Positions 34,802-44,066 of a stretch of DNA of 64,000 nucleotides are shown here, in pieces. The stretch spans positions 2,418,001 to 2,482,000 of the forward strand of contig NZ_OZ035533.1 in NCBI RefSeq assembly GCF_964033635.1, read 5' to 3'. Numbering within the stretch: the stretch's first letter is position 1; each line of letters begins with the position of its first letter. The notes below the pieces were generated by a model. That model worked only from the letters and a program-made list of their open reading frames with translations, searched no databases and was not told the origin of the DNA. This DNA comes from Chitinophaga sp. MM2321. GTDB lineage: Bacteria; Bacteroidota; Bacteroidia; Chitinophagales; Chitinophagaceae. The position numbers and the translations under genes were made by a program.

Positions 34802-35209
34802 TTATAGTGTGAGGTCATCCCTTGTTAGTGCATGGAAAAGATTTTGCAGCTGGTGTACATGTACGATAGGCCGGCCGTAGGAAACCAACCCCGCCGGGGT
34901 GTCTGTTACCGGCTGGAAGATGCCTTCTTCAAACCTGATATGGACGCTGTTAAGCCGGTTATATTTTAAGGAATAAACATTTTCATCTTCCCCATCTTCT
35001 TTTATTCCTTTGATAAAATCAAATTTCATGAGCTGGTAGAGGTCCAGCACTACCGGGTTAGCCTTTGCACAGGATATTTTACTGCGTGGTAAACCGGTGT
35101 TGTAAATAAAACCATCCAGGATGCCTTCTACCACAAAAACTGATTCTTCCATATTATAATCGAAATAGGAGACATAATTACCAATTCTGATATCTGATTC
35201 CTGTATCAT
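34802..35209 (-). CDS. HQLQN-type family hypothetical protein
   Basis: A 135-residue protein. The complete form of the family: an N-terminal I-R-I-G-N-Y-V, a central beta-rich region and the C-terminal V-H-V-H-Q-L-Q-N-L-F-H-A-L-T signature. Unlike the prophage members it sits in the chromosome, 1 bp after the DUF1304 gene, so the two share a transcript. Function unknown. Confidence 0.7.
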   Translation of the reverse strand: MIQESDIRIGNYVSYFDYNMEESVFVVEGILDGFIYNTGLPRSKISCAKANPVVLDLYQLMKFDFIKGIKEDGEDENVYSLKYNRLNSVHIRFEEGIFQPVTDTPAGLVSYGRPIVHVHQLQNLFHALTRDDLTL

Positions 35210-35210
35210 G

Positions 35211-35579
35211 TTAATGGATAGCTAAACAAATCAGTACGATGGTTATCAATGCAGGAAGTGCCTGTACGAAAAATATGCGTTTGCCTGCTGTCAATGCCCC
35301 ATAGATACCGGCTATGGCTACGCATGCGAGGAAAAACGTGGCTACATGCATGGACCATACCGGGTCGGGAATGAGCAATGACCAGCATAATCCTGCTGCC
35401 AGAAAACCATTATATAATCCCTGGTTGGCTGCGAGGGCTTTGGTAGGGGGAAATAATTCCCTGGGGAGACTTTTGAAGATCTTAGGGCCCCTGGTGGTCC
35501 AGGCAAACATTTCAAACCACAGGATATACAGGTGCTCCAGCATCACAAAGCCGATCAGCACTTTTATGAGTAATAGCAT
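35211..35579 (-). CDS. DUF1304 family membrane protein
   Basis: A 122-residue protein with four membrane helices. The conserved elements are the first helix with F-V-M-L-E-H-L-Y-I-L-W-F-E-M, followed by K-A-L-A-A-N-Q-G-L-Y-N-G-F-L-A-A-G. Function of the family is unknown. First gene of a two-gene minus-strand unit with the HQLQN-type gene. Confidence 0.82.
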   Translation of the reverse strand: MLLLIKVLIGFVMLEHLYILWFEMFAWTTRGPKIFKSLPRELFPPTKALAANQGLYNGFLAAGLCWSLLIPDPVWSMHVATFFLACVAIAGIYGALTAGKRIFFVQALPALITIVLICLAIH

Positions 35580-35621
35580 AAACGCAGTTTTAATGGTTTA
35601 TACTAAATATACTAAAAATAA

Positions 35622-35644
35622 GAAACCCGGCATTGCCGGGTTTC
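35622..35644. terminator. Bidirectional intrinsic terminator
   Basis: Perfect 10-bp stem GAAACCCGGC (35622-35631) with GCCGGGTTTC (35635-35644), three-base loop. It lies just past the stop of the minus-strand KGG gene and upstream of the DUF1304 gene. The U tract is short. Confidence 0.68.
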
Positions 35645-35646
35645 TG

Positions 35647-35961
35647 CTAAATATCTTCTGTTGTATTATTCTTCTTCTTACCACGGTTTGTACCGCCTTT
35701 CCTGCCTATAGCAGCCATATGTTCACGGTTACGGCTCACTGCCTCACCGCCTTTTTTACCGGCTGCACGCGCTTCTTCTGATGTAAACTTATGGGCAACA
35801 CCTTGCTGGTGTGCTGCTTTCCCACCTTCCCGTGATATGGCACGTTGCTGTTCTGGGTCCATTGATGCAAATCCCCTTTTACTGTGTTTGGATTTGTCTG
35901 GCGAGATGGTTTCCTGATTGTTAGCACTAGGTGCCAGTTGTTGATACCTCATGTGTTCCAT
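35647..35961 (-). CDS. KGG-repeat stress-type protein (YciG-like)
   Basis: 104 residues from ATG 35961 (the longer frame reaches 36024 but adds an odd hydrophobic stretch with no support). The C-terminal part has two to three repeats with G-G-K-A, K-K-G-G-E-A and R-K-G-G-T motifs, the KGG repeats of general-stress proteins such as YciG. Highly polar and likely disordered. Role in stress or sporulation-like resistance is typical of the family, but not shown here. Confidence 0.78.
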   Translation of the reverse strand: MEHMRYQQLAPSANNQETISPDKSKHSKRGFASMDPEQQRAISREGGKAAHQQGVAHKFTSEEARAAGKKGGEAVSRNREHMAAIGRKGGTNRGKKKNNTTEDI

Positions 35962-36226
35962 AATCCTGGATTTTAATAGTGTAGTGAACAATATATTTAT
36001 AATTGCGAACAAGATGCATGCCACCGGCCAATCGCTTTGCTATAAAGGATATTCAATTGAAACCGGGTGATCTGTTAGGGCAATTCGTTCCACAATGCAT
36101 AGAATTTTTAACACACTTTAAAGTAATCCTCCACATATATCACTGTTATACCCTTTTATGATGACTGGCTTGTATTTTGTTCATTTTCTTGTATTACGCT
36201 TTTTATAACCCTTTAAATCTTCCATT

Positions 36227-36538
36227 ATGGCAAAGTATTCTCAAAAAGCCCAGGAAAAAGTGGAAAAATCCATGCACGAAATGCACGAGGGCAAACTAAA
36301 AAGTGGCAGAAGCGGTAAAAAAGTAACGAATCCCAAACAAGCTATTGCTATTGGTTTGTCTGAAGCCCGCGAAGCAGGTGCGAAAGTGCCTAAAAAAGCT
36401 GCTGCTAAAAAAACAACGGCTAAAAAGGTTACCGCTAAAAAGGCCACTGCCAAAAAATCTACCACAAAGAAATCCACCGCTAAAAAAGCTACTGCAAAGA
36501 AAAAAACAGCTACCCGCCGTACGAAAGCATCGGCATAA
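36227..36538 (+). CDS. DUF6496 protein with histone H1-like Lys/Ala tail
   Basis: A 103-residue protein. Residues 1-55 have the DUF6496-type pattern H-E-G-K-L-K-S-G-R-S-G-K-K-V and P-K-Q-A-I-A-I-G-L-S-E-A-R. Residues 56-103 are repeats of (T)-A-K-K, resembling the tail of histone H1 and bacterial HU-like nucleoid proteins. It probably binds DNA. The antisense frame is also open, as expected from the codon bias. A weak T-rich segment follows; no strong terminator seen. Confidence 0.78.
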   Translation: MAKYSQKAQEKVEKSMHEMHEGKLKSGRSGKKVTNPKQAIAIGLSEAREAGAKVPKKAAAKKTTAKKVTAKKATAKKSTTKKSTAKKATAKKKTATRRTKASA

Positions 36539-36636
36539 CGCAACCTTGTTTTTATCTTTTCCGTACACTATTCAAGGCCGGTTATCAAAGGGAGCCGGTC
36601 TTTTTTATATGGCATACCCCTTGTTGGATTTTTAAT

Positions 36637-36891
36637 ATGGAAAAGCACAACGTAACAGTCATGATAAAAGGTAAAGCATATGGATTGAACATCAGTATCA
36701 ATCGCACTGCTGCTGAAACGGTGTACCAGGTTATTCCGGATGTAAGTCCGTATATGCTTCAGGATTACCAACCTGAAACCAGTACATTTATCATTGATCA
36801 CACAGACACGATAGAAGGCAGGTTACGCACGGTAGAAAGTGAACAGATTGCCCGTATCATATGGCTGGAAATCCTTGATAAAATGAAATGA
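36637..36891 (+). CDS. Hypothetical protein
   Basis: An 84-residue protein with beta-strands then helices, no recognised domain, no signal peptide. It begins about 100 bp after the DUF6496 gene in a region with no clear promoter. Function unknown. Confidence 0.55.
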   Translation: MEKHNVTVMIKGKAYGLNISINRTAAETVYQVIPDVSPYMLQDYQPETSTFIIDHTDTIEGRLRTVESEQIARIIWLEILDKMK

Positions 36892-36991
36892 AAAGACTAC
36901 CTTATAAAGTCGCTTTTGCAATAAATAATATGGTTCAATATGGTTATAGCTGGCAGGAATAAATAAGACTGGAAGAACGAAAATAAGCTTT

Positions 36992-37025
36992 TTTGATAAA
37001 AAAACAATCTACCATTGTACTTTTG
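36992..37025 (+). promoter_or_regulatory. Promoter of the MscS-type gene
   Basis: TTTG at 36992-36995, spacer of 22 bp, TACTTTTG at 37018-37025. Matches TTTG-N19-22-TAnnTTTG; the gene starts 23 bp further on. Confidence 0.65.
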
Positions 37026-37047
37026 CAAGAAAGTACGCTGAAAAGCT

Positions 37048-37929
37048 ATGATGGTAACTGACAAAACCTATAAGAATGCAAACCGCAGGGAGCGGATCAT
37101 TTTCCTGGTAAAACTGCTGGTATACGCTGGTATCGTGTTTTTTAACCTGGAACATCCCCCTTTCTACAATAAATTCGGCTGGCTGTTTAAAATCACCAAT
37201 GCGTTGTCTTTTTTCCTCGGTGCCAACCTGATTATATCCATTGCCTGGCTGGTAATATTGTCTTGGTATACCCGCCGCCATCGTACAAAGCCTATTGAAA
37301 AGGACAATTTTGTGCTGGGGATCAACCGGATAACTTCTGTCCTCAATACCATCTTTTTTCTGCTGGCCATCCCCATTTTTTTCGGGAAAGACCTCTTGCA
37401 GCTAGTTACCAGTATCACCATCGTTGCGGCGGCCATCGCCTTACTTACCAAGGATTATATTGCCAATATGATCAATGGACTGATCATTATGTTCTCCGAT
37501 CAGTTGTCACTGGGTGACCAGGTACGGATAGGGGAATACAAAGGCAGGGTTATGGATATCACTCTGATCAACGTTGTATTACAGAATGAAGACGATGACC
37601 TGGTGATTGTGCCCAACTCGGTTATCTTTACGGCTATTGTGCTGAACCAGTCGAAACAGAATATCAAAAAGATGACCATCGAGTTTGAGCTGGATCACAA
37701 GCGTTCCTTTACCCTGGAAGTGCTGGAAGAGCGGTTGCGCCATTCGATAGCAGCGTTCGAATCCAGTTATACCCCGGATAGTTTTTCCCTGAAAATTATA
37801 GAAATCAAGAAGGATTTTGTACAGTTTAAAATCCAGCTGCTGTTACCGCATGCGGATAAAACTACGGAACGCAGCATCAAACGCGCCCTCAATACAGAGA
37901 TCATCGCGCTGGCGGAAGGGGTGGAGTAG
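37048..37929 (+). CDS. MscS-family mechanosensitive channel
   Basis: A 293-residue protein with about four membrane helices, then the MscS pore and beta domain. The pore helix and its exit read D-Y-I-A-N-M-I-N-G-L-I-I-M-F, followed by L-G-D-Q-V-R-I-G-E-Y-K-G-R-V and N-S-V-I-F-T-A-I-V. It would release solutes under osmotic downshock. Short for the family at the C terminus. Its stop abuts the stop of the next, convergent gene. Confidence 0.87.
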   Translation: MMVTDKTYKNANRRERIIFLVKLLVYAGIVFFNLEHPPFYNKFGWLFKITNALSFFLGANLIISIAWLVILSWYTRRHRTKPIEKDNFVLGINRITSVLNTIFFLLAIPIFFGKDLLQLVTSITIVAAAIALLTKDYIANMINGLIIMFSDQLSLGDQVRIGEYKGRVMDITLINVVLQNEDDDLVIVPNSVIFTAIVLNQSKQNIKKMTIEFELDHKRSFTLEVLEERLRHSIAAFESSYTPDSFSLKIIEIKKDFVQFKIQLLLPHADKTTERSIKRALNTEIIALAEGVE

Positions 37930-39951
37930 TTATTTTCTTAATACACTCATGCCATTTACAGGATGTTCCTGTAGTACTACCGTATAGCCGCGGGCGTTAG
38001 CATCGTGTTCTTCAGATAACGGTAATGTAAAGTAAAAGCTGCTGCCATTACCAGGGGTGCTGTGGAACCAGATCCGGCCATTATTACGTTCTACAAAATC
38101 TTTGGAGAGATGTAAACCTAATCCACAACCTTTTTCGTTACGCGTACCGGTGGTAGAGTAGTAGATGTTGGAGAAAATGCGGTGTTGGTCTTCCGGTGGA
38201 ATACCGGTACCATTATCCCTGACAGTGATCTCTATCATTTCTTTATCCTGCCGGGCTGCGATCACAATTTCGCCGCTGCCGGGTGTAAATTTAATGGCAT
38301 TATTGATCAGGTTACGGAGCACCAGCCTTATCATGTCGGGGTCGGCATATACGCCAATGGTGTTATTCAGCTCATGAGCAAGTTTCACCTCTTTCTGGCG
38401 TGCCAGGGTCTGAAGCAACTCAAATTCCTGGTTGAGCAGGAGGGTAAGATCAAAATCATCCGCTTTAACACTGATCCCTTTCATCTGATTGCTGGCCCAT
38501 TGCAGCATATTATCCATCATGTAGGCGGTATTTTTTACATCTCTCCATAATTCATCCGAATAAAAACGGAATTGGGCGGCATCAATCTTTTCATCCCGCA
38601 ATAAAAAGAGCAATCCTTCCAGGATAGCCAGGGGAGAGCGCAGATCGTGCGATATCACGGAGAAGACTTTATCTTTTACCTGGTTGAGGTTTTCCAGGGT
38701 AGCATTTTGTTCCAGGATAATATGATTCTGTAACGATACTTCCTGGTTCTTGCTGTTGAGTTGTGCATAGAGTTCCTGTTGCTGTTTATACAGGCGGTAT
38801 ACGATGGCGGTGATCAGCAACAGCGCGAGGAACAGGGAAGCGCCGGACCATACCAGTACCCGTTGTTGCTGAATGGTAGCCAGGTGTAGCTGTTGCTCCT
38901 TTTTGAGCATTACATTCTCCTGTTGCTTTTTTTCAGACTCATATTTCATCTGTGACTTGGTGATCTGCCTGCTTTTTTCTACGTTGAAAAAATCCATGTT
39001 ACGCCCGCTGTATTCCTGGTAGTTCAGTAACGCAGCAGCATAGTCATGCCGGGAAGAATCCAGCTTATAGCGGATCTTGTAATAGATCATCTCATTTTTT
39101 ACATTGCCCAGCTTCGCATTGATCTCTTTTGCGGCACTTAAATTTCTTTCTGCATTCTTCATATCTCCCAGCAGCGTCTGTATTTCTGCGAGATTAAGAC
39201 TTGCTTTGGTGAGTCCGGGTAAATTACCTGCTGCTTTATAATAGGCGGCAGACAACTGGTGGTAACGGAGGGCTTCTTCGTAATGATGCTGCAACATGGC
39301 AACGATGCCCATGTTTTCATAAGTATAGGCCAGTCCTTGCTGGTCATTCAGTTCAAGTTTTATTTTCTCTGCTTTATGGAGATAGTGAAGGGCTGAATCC
39401 GGCAGTTGGAGAGATATGTAGGCAGATCCGATATTGTTCAGGGTTTTACCCGTTTCTGCGAGCTGATGTAGTTGTTGTTTTATCCGTAATGATTTCCGGA
39501 GGTAGATCAGCGCATCTCTCGGACTATTCTGCTCTGTAAAGATATTACCGATATCATTGTTAAGGATGCCGAGGGTAGCCAGGTCGCCCATTGTTTCCGC
39601 CAACTCCAGTGCGGAGACGGTGAGCTGCATTTGTTTATCAAGGTTACCTTTGGTATTCTCCACCAGTGCGAGGTTGCGGGTAGCCCATATTTTTCCTTTG
39701 GTATAGTGGAGGCTGTCGCTCAGTGATAATGCTTCCCGGGCATATTGCTGTGACACGGTGGCATCACGCGTAAAATAGAGTCTTGAAGCCTGATTTAACA
39801 GATTTATCCGCACCGTATCTTTCTTTACGTGAGCAGCAAGTGTTTGCAGCAAGCTGTCGGCCCGCTGTTGTTGCGCCATGGCCACAGGCGATAGCAGCAA
39901 TAGGTAGAGCGTCATAAAAACATATCTCTTCAAAGGTATGGCCGGCTGCAT
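37930..39951 (-). CDS. TPR-containing sensor histidine kinase
   Basis: A 673-residue protein with an N-terminal signal or anchor (residues about 8-26), six or so tetratricopeptide repeats (about residues 35-300), one membrane helix (V-W-S-G-A-S-L-F-L-A-L-L-L near 355) and a kinase core: H-box V-I-S-H-D-L-R-S-P, N-box N-L-I-N-N-A-I-K-F, G1 D-N-G-T-G-I, G2 G-L-G-L-H-L-S. The periplasmic TPR part probably senses a protein or peptide. No response regulator is next to it. Confidence 0.88.
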   Translation of the reverse strand: MQPAIPLKRYVFMTLYLLLLSPVAMAQQQRADSLLQTLAAHVKKDTVRINLLNQASRLYFTRDATVSQQYAREALSLSDSLHYTKGKIWATRNLALVENTKGNLDKQMQLTVSALELAETMGDLATLGILNNDIGNIFTEQNSPRDALIYLRKSLRIKQQLHQLAETGKTLNNIGSAYISLQLPDSALHYLHKAEKIKLELNDQQGLAYTYENMGIVAMLQHHYEEALRYHQLSAAYYKAAGNLPGLTKASLNLAEIQTLLGDMKNAERNLSAAKEINAKLGNVKNEMIYYKIRYKLDSSRHDYAAALLNYQEYSGRNMDFFNVEKSRQITKSQMKYESEKKQQENVMLKKEQQLHLATIQQQRVLVWSGASLFLALLLITAIVYRLYKQQQELYAQLNSKNQEVSLQNHIILEQNATLENLNQVKDKVFSVISHDLRSPLAILEGLLFLLRDEKIDAAQFRFYSDELWRDVKNTAYMMDNMLQWASNQMKGISVKADDFDLTLLLNQEFELLQTLARQKEVKLAHELNNTIGVYADPDMIRLVLRNLINNAIKFTPGSGEIVIAARQDKEMIEITVRDNGTGIPPEDQHRIFSNIYYSTTGTRNEKGCGLGLHLSKDFVERNNGRIWFHSTPGNGSSFYFTLPLSEEHDANARGYTVVLQEHPVNGMSVLRK

Positions 39952-40143
39952 AGTGGTAAATTGTTGGCGGTGACATTGTAGAGCGTTTAGGGGGCGGTCT
40001 ACTTTAATATTGCATAAAAATATAGATTATGTGTGACGATTCAAAAGATCGGCAGAGAAAAAGTGGTCTGAGGCGTGTGATTTTTGTGTTAGGACCAGCT
40101 AAATTCAAATACCGTTGTATCTTTCCGAAAATTTTTCACTTTT

Positions 40144-41373
40144 ATGACCGTTAAAAGAAGTGCTGCGCTAGGCTTTATTTTCATCACCCTCCTGATAGAT
40201 GTCATTGGTTTCGGCATTATTATACCGGTAATGCCCAAACTGATAGAACAACTTACAGGGGAAGGCTTGAGTGGTGCTTCCCGGTATGCAGGCTGGCTTA
40301 CATTTGCTTATGCCATTACCCAGTTTATCTTGTCGCCGGTAGTGGGCGCTTTAAGTGACCGCTATGGCAGAAGACCGGTATTGCTGTGTTCTCTGATGGG
40401 CTTTTGCCTGGACTATATCTTCCTGGCAATTGCGCCTAATATCGCCCTGTTGTTTGTGGGAAGGATTATAGCGGGTATCACCGGCGCCAGCATGAGTACT
40501 GCTACCGCTTACATTGCTGATATCAGCACCCCTGAAAAACGCTCGCAGAATTTTGGTATGATTGGCGTGGCCTTTGGGCTGGGCTTCATTATAGGACCCG
40601 GACTGGGTGGCGTGTTGAGCCACTGGGGACCGCGTGCCCCTTTTATCGCGGCTGCCGCACTGAGTTTCCTGAATTTCCTTTATGGCTTCTTCGTACTGCC
40701 GGAATCGTTATTGCCGGAAAACCGCCGTTCTTTCGATATAAGACGCGCAAATCCGGTGGGTTCACTCACGCACCTGCGCAGGTACCCGGTAATAGCAGGA
40801 CTGGTGATCTCTCTTATCCTGGTGTATGTGGCGGGTTATGCGGTGCAATCCACCTGGAACTTTTATACCATGGAAAAATTTAGCTGGAATGAAAGCTGGG
40901 TAGGCTATTCCCTGATGTTTGTGGGGCTGTTGGTCGCCATAGTACAGGGTGGGCTGATCCGTATCATTATCCCGAAGATCGGGCAAAAAAAATCCGTGAT
41001 CCTTGGTTTGCTCTTTTATACGGTGGGTTATATACTCTTTGCCTTTGCCACTGAAGGTTGGATGATGTTTCTTTTCCTGGTGCCTTATTGCCTGGGAGGT
41101 ATCTGTGGTCCTGCATTACAGGGTATCATGAGCAACCAGGTACCGGCCAATGAACAGGGAGAATTACAGGGGGCACTCACAAGTCTGATCAGTTTAACCA
41201 TGGTGGTAGGTCCCTTGTTAATGACTAATATGTTTACCTGGTTTACCCAGGCGGGTGCCATCGTTTATTTTCCGGGCGCTCCTTTTATTGCCGGTAGTGT
41301 ACTGTTATTTGCCGGTATGATCTTAGCCGCTATTTCTTTGTCAGGATTTAAATTTGCGAAAGCCAATAAATAA
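40144..41373 (+). CDS. TetA-type MFS efflux transporter
   Basis: A 409-residue protein with 12 membrane helices. The first helix region [10 protein letters not shown] and motif [12 protein letters not shown] are typical of TCR/Tet family exporters. It probably exports drugs in exchange for protons; tetracycline specificity is not implied. It is divergent from the histidine kinase gene with 192 bp between them, a region holding no other gene. Confidence 0.84.
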   Translation: MTVKRSAALGFIFITLLIDVIGFGIIIPVMPKLIEQLTGEGLSGASRYAGWLTFAYAITQFILSPVVGALSDRYGRRPVLLCSLMGFCLDYIFLAIAPNIALLFVGRIIAGITGASMSTATAYIADISTPEKRSQNFGMIGVAFGLGFIIGPGLGGVLSHWGPRAPFIAAAALSFLNFLYGFFVLPESLLPENRRSFDIRRANPVGSLTHLRRYPVIAGLVISLILVYVAGYAVQSTWNFYTMEKFSWNESWVGYSLMFVGLLVAIVQGGLIRIIIPKIGQKKSVILGLLFYTVGYILFAFATEGWMMFLFLVPYCLGGICGPALQGIMSNQVPANEQGELQGALTSLISLTMVVGPLLMTNMFTWFTQAGAIVYFPGAPFIAGSVLLFAGMILAAISLSGFKFAKANK

Positions 41374-41386
41374 AATCATTTTAATC

Positions 41387-41665
41387 ATGAAACCTGTTAT
41401 TACGATTGAATATTGTCCGAAATGTGGCTGGCTGCTGCGTGCAGCCTACATGGCGCAGGAACTGCTCACTACTTTTACTGACGACCTGGGCGGTGTAACC
41501 TTGCGTCCCAGCGAGGTTGGCGGTAGCTATATCATTTATCTCAACGGAGAAAAAATATTTGACCGAAAAGAAGCTGGTCATTTTCCGGAGATCAAAATAC
41601 TGAAACAACTGGTCCGCGATGTGGTAAATCCGGAGAAAAGCCTGGGGCATTCTGACAGGGTATAA
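41387..41665 (+). CDS. Rdx/SelW-family thioredoxin-like protein
   Basis: 92 residues from ATG 41387; the longer frame starts inside the MFS gene. The family signature is E-Y-C-P-K-C-G-W-L-L-R-A, with both redox Cys present (C-x-x-C), and later N-G-E-K-I-F-D-R-K-E-A-G-H-F-P-E. This is the standard Cys form of the selenoprotein W/T/H family. It lies 13 bp after the transporter gene, so probably co-transcribed. Confidence 0.85.
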   Translation: MKPVITIEYCPKCGWLLRAAYMAQELLTTFTDDLGGVTLRPSEVGGSYIIYLNGEKIFDRKEAGHFPEIKILKQLVRDVVNPEKSLGHSDRV

Positions 41666-41703
41666 ACCAGCCTGGCACCGGGTTGATTTTCCGCTTTTAC
41701 ACT

Positions 41704-41711
41704 TACATTTG
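41704..41711 (+). promoter_or_regulatory. Bacteroidetes-type -7 box before the Omp85-like gene
   Basis: TACATTTG, with TTG at 41683-41685 and 18 bp between. The start codon at 41718 is only 7 bp after the box, so the message would have no or almost no leader. Confidence 0.55.
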
Positions 41712-41717
41712 CAGCCT

Positions 41718-42944
41718 ATGTGTAAGATAGTCAGGATCACAGCGGCCTTTATTTTATTAACGGCCGGTGCAAAAGCTCAACAGGATAGCGTTTCAAAGGC
41801 TGGTGTGTCGCCACAAGACACACACGATAGTATTGCAGTAGCGGACGCCTCACCCGAAGGTATATATGATAGTTTACCCTTACGCAGGCGCAGTTTTTTT
41901 CCATTGCCTGTACTGGGATATTCCCAGGAGAAAGGATTGGAGATAGGGGCAGCGATGCTGTATTCCTTTTATACGGATAACAGGTACCCTGACCCCACTA
42001 CGCGCAACTCTACGCTTAACCTGATCCCATCCCTGACCACTGAAAATCAATTCAAGGTAGACCTGAAAGCCAATATATGGACCAGTGGTAACACCTGGCA
42101 TTATAAGGGTAATCTGCGCTATCATAATTATCCTATTTACTTTTTTGGAATCGGTGATGCCACCCACCACAGTGACCGTTCGTTGTTAAGCAATATCCGG
42201 TATAAAGTACAGCTGGAGGGCGAACGGCGCATCTCCGGACACTTTTATGCCGGCGCTTCCATTCTTTATCAGAACGATGCCTACAGCAGTAGTGACAACA
42301 AAGGCATTTACAATACGATGTCCCTTACAGACAAGGAAGGCGGACATGTAACTTTCCTGGGCCTTACCGGCATTTTTGATAACCGCGATAACCAGAACTA
42401 TACCCGCCGTGGCTGGTGGCTGAAGCTGAATGCAGCGTATGCACCTGCTTTCATCAGCTCGCATCCGCTGTTTAAACTGGAAGCGCAGGGCGCACATTTT
42501 ATTTCCTTGTCGCCTAAAAGCACACTGGGTTTCAATGGTATCCTGAACAGCCTGCAAGGCAATCAACTGCCGTTTTATCTCCTTCCTGAAATGGGGAATG
42601 ATCTTATCATGCGGGGGTATTACAGTGGCCGGTACCGCGATCAGAACTACCTCGCGGCACAAACAGAATACCGCTACTTTATTGATCCGAAAATACGGGT
42701 TCATATATGGTTCCTGGATGTGAAGCCCAAGTTTGCCCTGGCAGCGTTTGCAGGGACCGGTACGGTATTCAGTAACCACGATTTCCGCTTCGCTGGCTTT
42801 AAGCCGGGATATGGCGCCGGTATCCGTTATTTCTATGATGAAGGCGCCCGGCTTACTATTCGTATAGACTATGCCGTAGGGGAGAAACGTAGTGGTGAAT
42901 CACGGCAGAAAGGGCTTTATTTGTCACTCGCGGAAGCGTTTTAG
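41718..42944 (+). CDS. BamA/TamA (Omp85)-family outer-membrane protein
   Basis: 408 residues from ATG 41718. Residues 1-22 form a signal peptide (cleavage after A-K-A-Q). Residues 23-60 are a Ser/Asp-rich linker without POTRA domains; the rest is a beta barrel with alternating hydrophobic strands, G-L-E-I-G-A-A near residue 75 and G-Y-G-A-G-I-R-Y-F near 375, the surface-antigen D15 type. Length without POTRA domains is short for BamA. It may export or anchor a partner lipid or protein. Confidence 0.78.
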   Translation: MCKIVRITAAFILLTAGAKAQQDSVSKAGVSPQDTHDSIAVADASPEGIYDSLPLRRRSFFPLPVLGYSQEKGLEIGAAMLYSFYTDNRYPDPTTRNSTLNLIPSLTTENQFKVDLKANIWTSGNTWHYKGNLRYHNYPIYFFGIGDATHHSDRSLLSNIRYKVQLEGERRISGHFYAGASILYQNDAYSSSDNKGIYNTMSLTDKEGGHVTFLGLTGIFDNRDNQNYTRRGWWLKLNAAYAPAFISSHPLFKLEAQGAHFISLSPKSTLGFNGILNSLQGNQLPFYLLPEMGNDLIMRGYYSGRYRDQNYLAAQTEYRYFIDPKIRVHIWFLDVKPKFALAAFAGTGTVFSNHDFRFAGFKPGYGAGIRYFYDEGARLTIRIDYAVGEKRSGESRQKGLYLSLAEAF

Positions 42945-43038
42945 GGCATGGGTTTTGGTGCTTGCCATATGGCAATAATTGGGTAACTTCCTATAGATTG
43001 TTACCCGTTTTGTTTACCGCTCACCAAAACCATTGCAT

Positions 43039-44061
43039 ATGAAAAAACCTTTCCTGCTTTCTGCAGCTATGCTTGCATTGGCAATTTCAGGAAGCCTCCA
43101 GGCCCAGGACCATTCTTCATCAGCTCCACATTCAAAATTTTATCTCAAAATCGGCGGTGGCTATTTTTTTAGCGTGTCACCGGGACAGTTCCCCAATGTT
43201 GGCCCATACCCGCCGCAGGACCTGCACACGGAGTATAACCCTACCAACGCTAACCCGCTGGATACACTGAGCAGAAAAGTACTCACCGGCTCTTATGGAG
43301 AAGGAGTAAGGGGTGGTTTGTCTGTTGGTTACAACATCAATAAGTACATGGCGGTAGAAGGAACATTCAACTACTTCCACAGCAAAAAAAACCTGATGAC
43401 CCGCAACCTCACCACAATAGTTGGTTCCGGAAAAGAATTGGGCGGTGTGGAATCCCATGGCTATGTAAATGCAATTGACTTTGCGCCCAGCCTGGTGCTC
43501 AGCCCGGGTATGGAAAAAGTAAATCCTTACGTTCGCTTTGGGGTGGTAGTACCATTATGGGGACGGCTGTATATTGAAACAGACGCCTATCAATTGTCTG
43601 CACCACCGCCATCCATCCCGGTACCCGGCGCTATGATACAAACAACCATTCACCGGAAGGAAGAGATCAAACCCAATCCTACTATCGGTTTCCAGGGAGC
43701 GTTGGGTGTCTCTTTCAATGTGTCACCCCGCTTTGATATTTTTGTAGAAGCAGAATACCGCAATGTACCGGTAAAGAGCAAAGAGAAGGAAATCACCACG
43801 TATGAGGAAGCGCATACACTTGTGAATGGTACCACCGGTGACAAGATTCAGGACTTGCCGGGCCGCTCTCTTGGTGATCTCAGCGTAGCAGAAAAGAATA
43901 CGATATACGTTACTACACTGGATAAGAATTCGAACACGGAAATTAATGAGAGTGGCACTAAAACATTTTATAAAAACGATAATGAGGCTTCCAATGATCT
44001 CAAGTCATACATTAATATTGGTGGACTTGGACTGAATGCAGGGTTGAAATTCAGGCTATAA
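43039..44061 (+). CDS. Outer-membrane beta-barrel protein
   Basis: 340 residues from ATG 43039. Signal peptide 1-23 (ending S-L-Q-A-Q). The mature part has alternating strands, G-G-G-Y-F-F near the start, G-L-S-V-G-Y-N-I-N-K-Y-M-A-V near residue 95, and a final strand ending in F-R-L, typical of outer-membrane barrels. Family of the general OmpA-barrel/opacity type; no OmpA peptidoglycan domain. Function unknown. Confidence 0.75.
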   Translation: MKKPFLLSAAMLALAISGSLQAQDHSSSAPHSKFYLKIGGGYFFSVSPGQFPNVGPYPPQDLHTEYNPTNANPLDTLSRKVLTGSYGEGVRGGLSVGYNINKYMAVEGTFNYFHSKKNLMTRNLTTIVGSGKELGGVESHGYVNAIDFAPSLVLSPGMEKVNPYVRFGVVVPLWGRLYIETDAYQLSAPPPSIPVPGAMIQTTIHRKEEIKPNPTIGFQGALGVSFNVSPRFDIFVEAEYRNVPVKSKEKEITTYEEAHTLVNGTTGDKIQDLPGRSLGDLSVAEKNTIYVTTLDKNSNTEINESGTKTFYKNDNEASNDLKSYINIGGLGLNAGLKFRL

Positions 44062-44066
44062 TAATA

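Noticed and set aside
36241..36543. Long antisense frame opposite the lysine-rich gene
   Set aside because: A Val/Phe/Ala-rich antisense frame is expected from AAA/GCT-rich codons and has no domain support.
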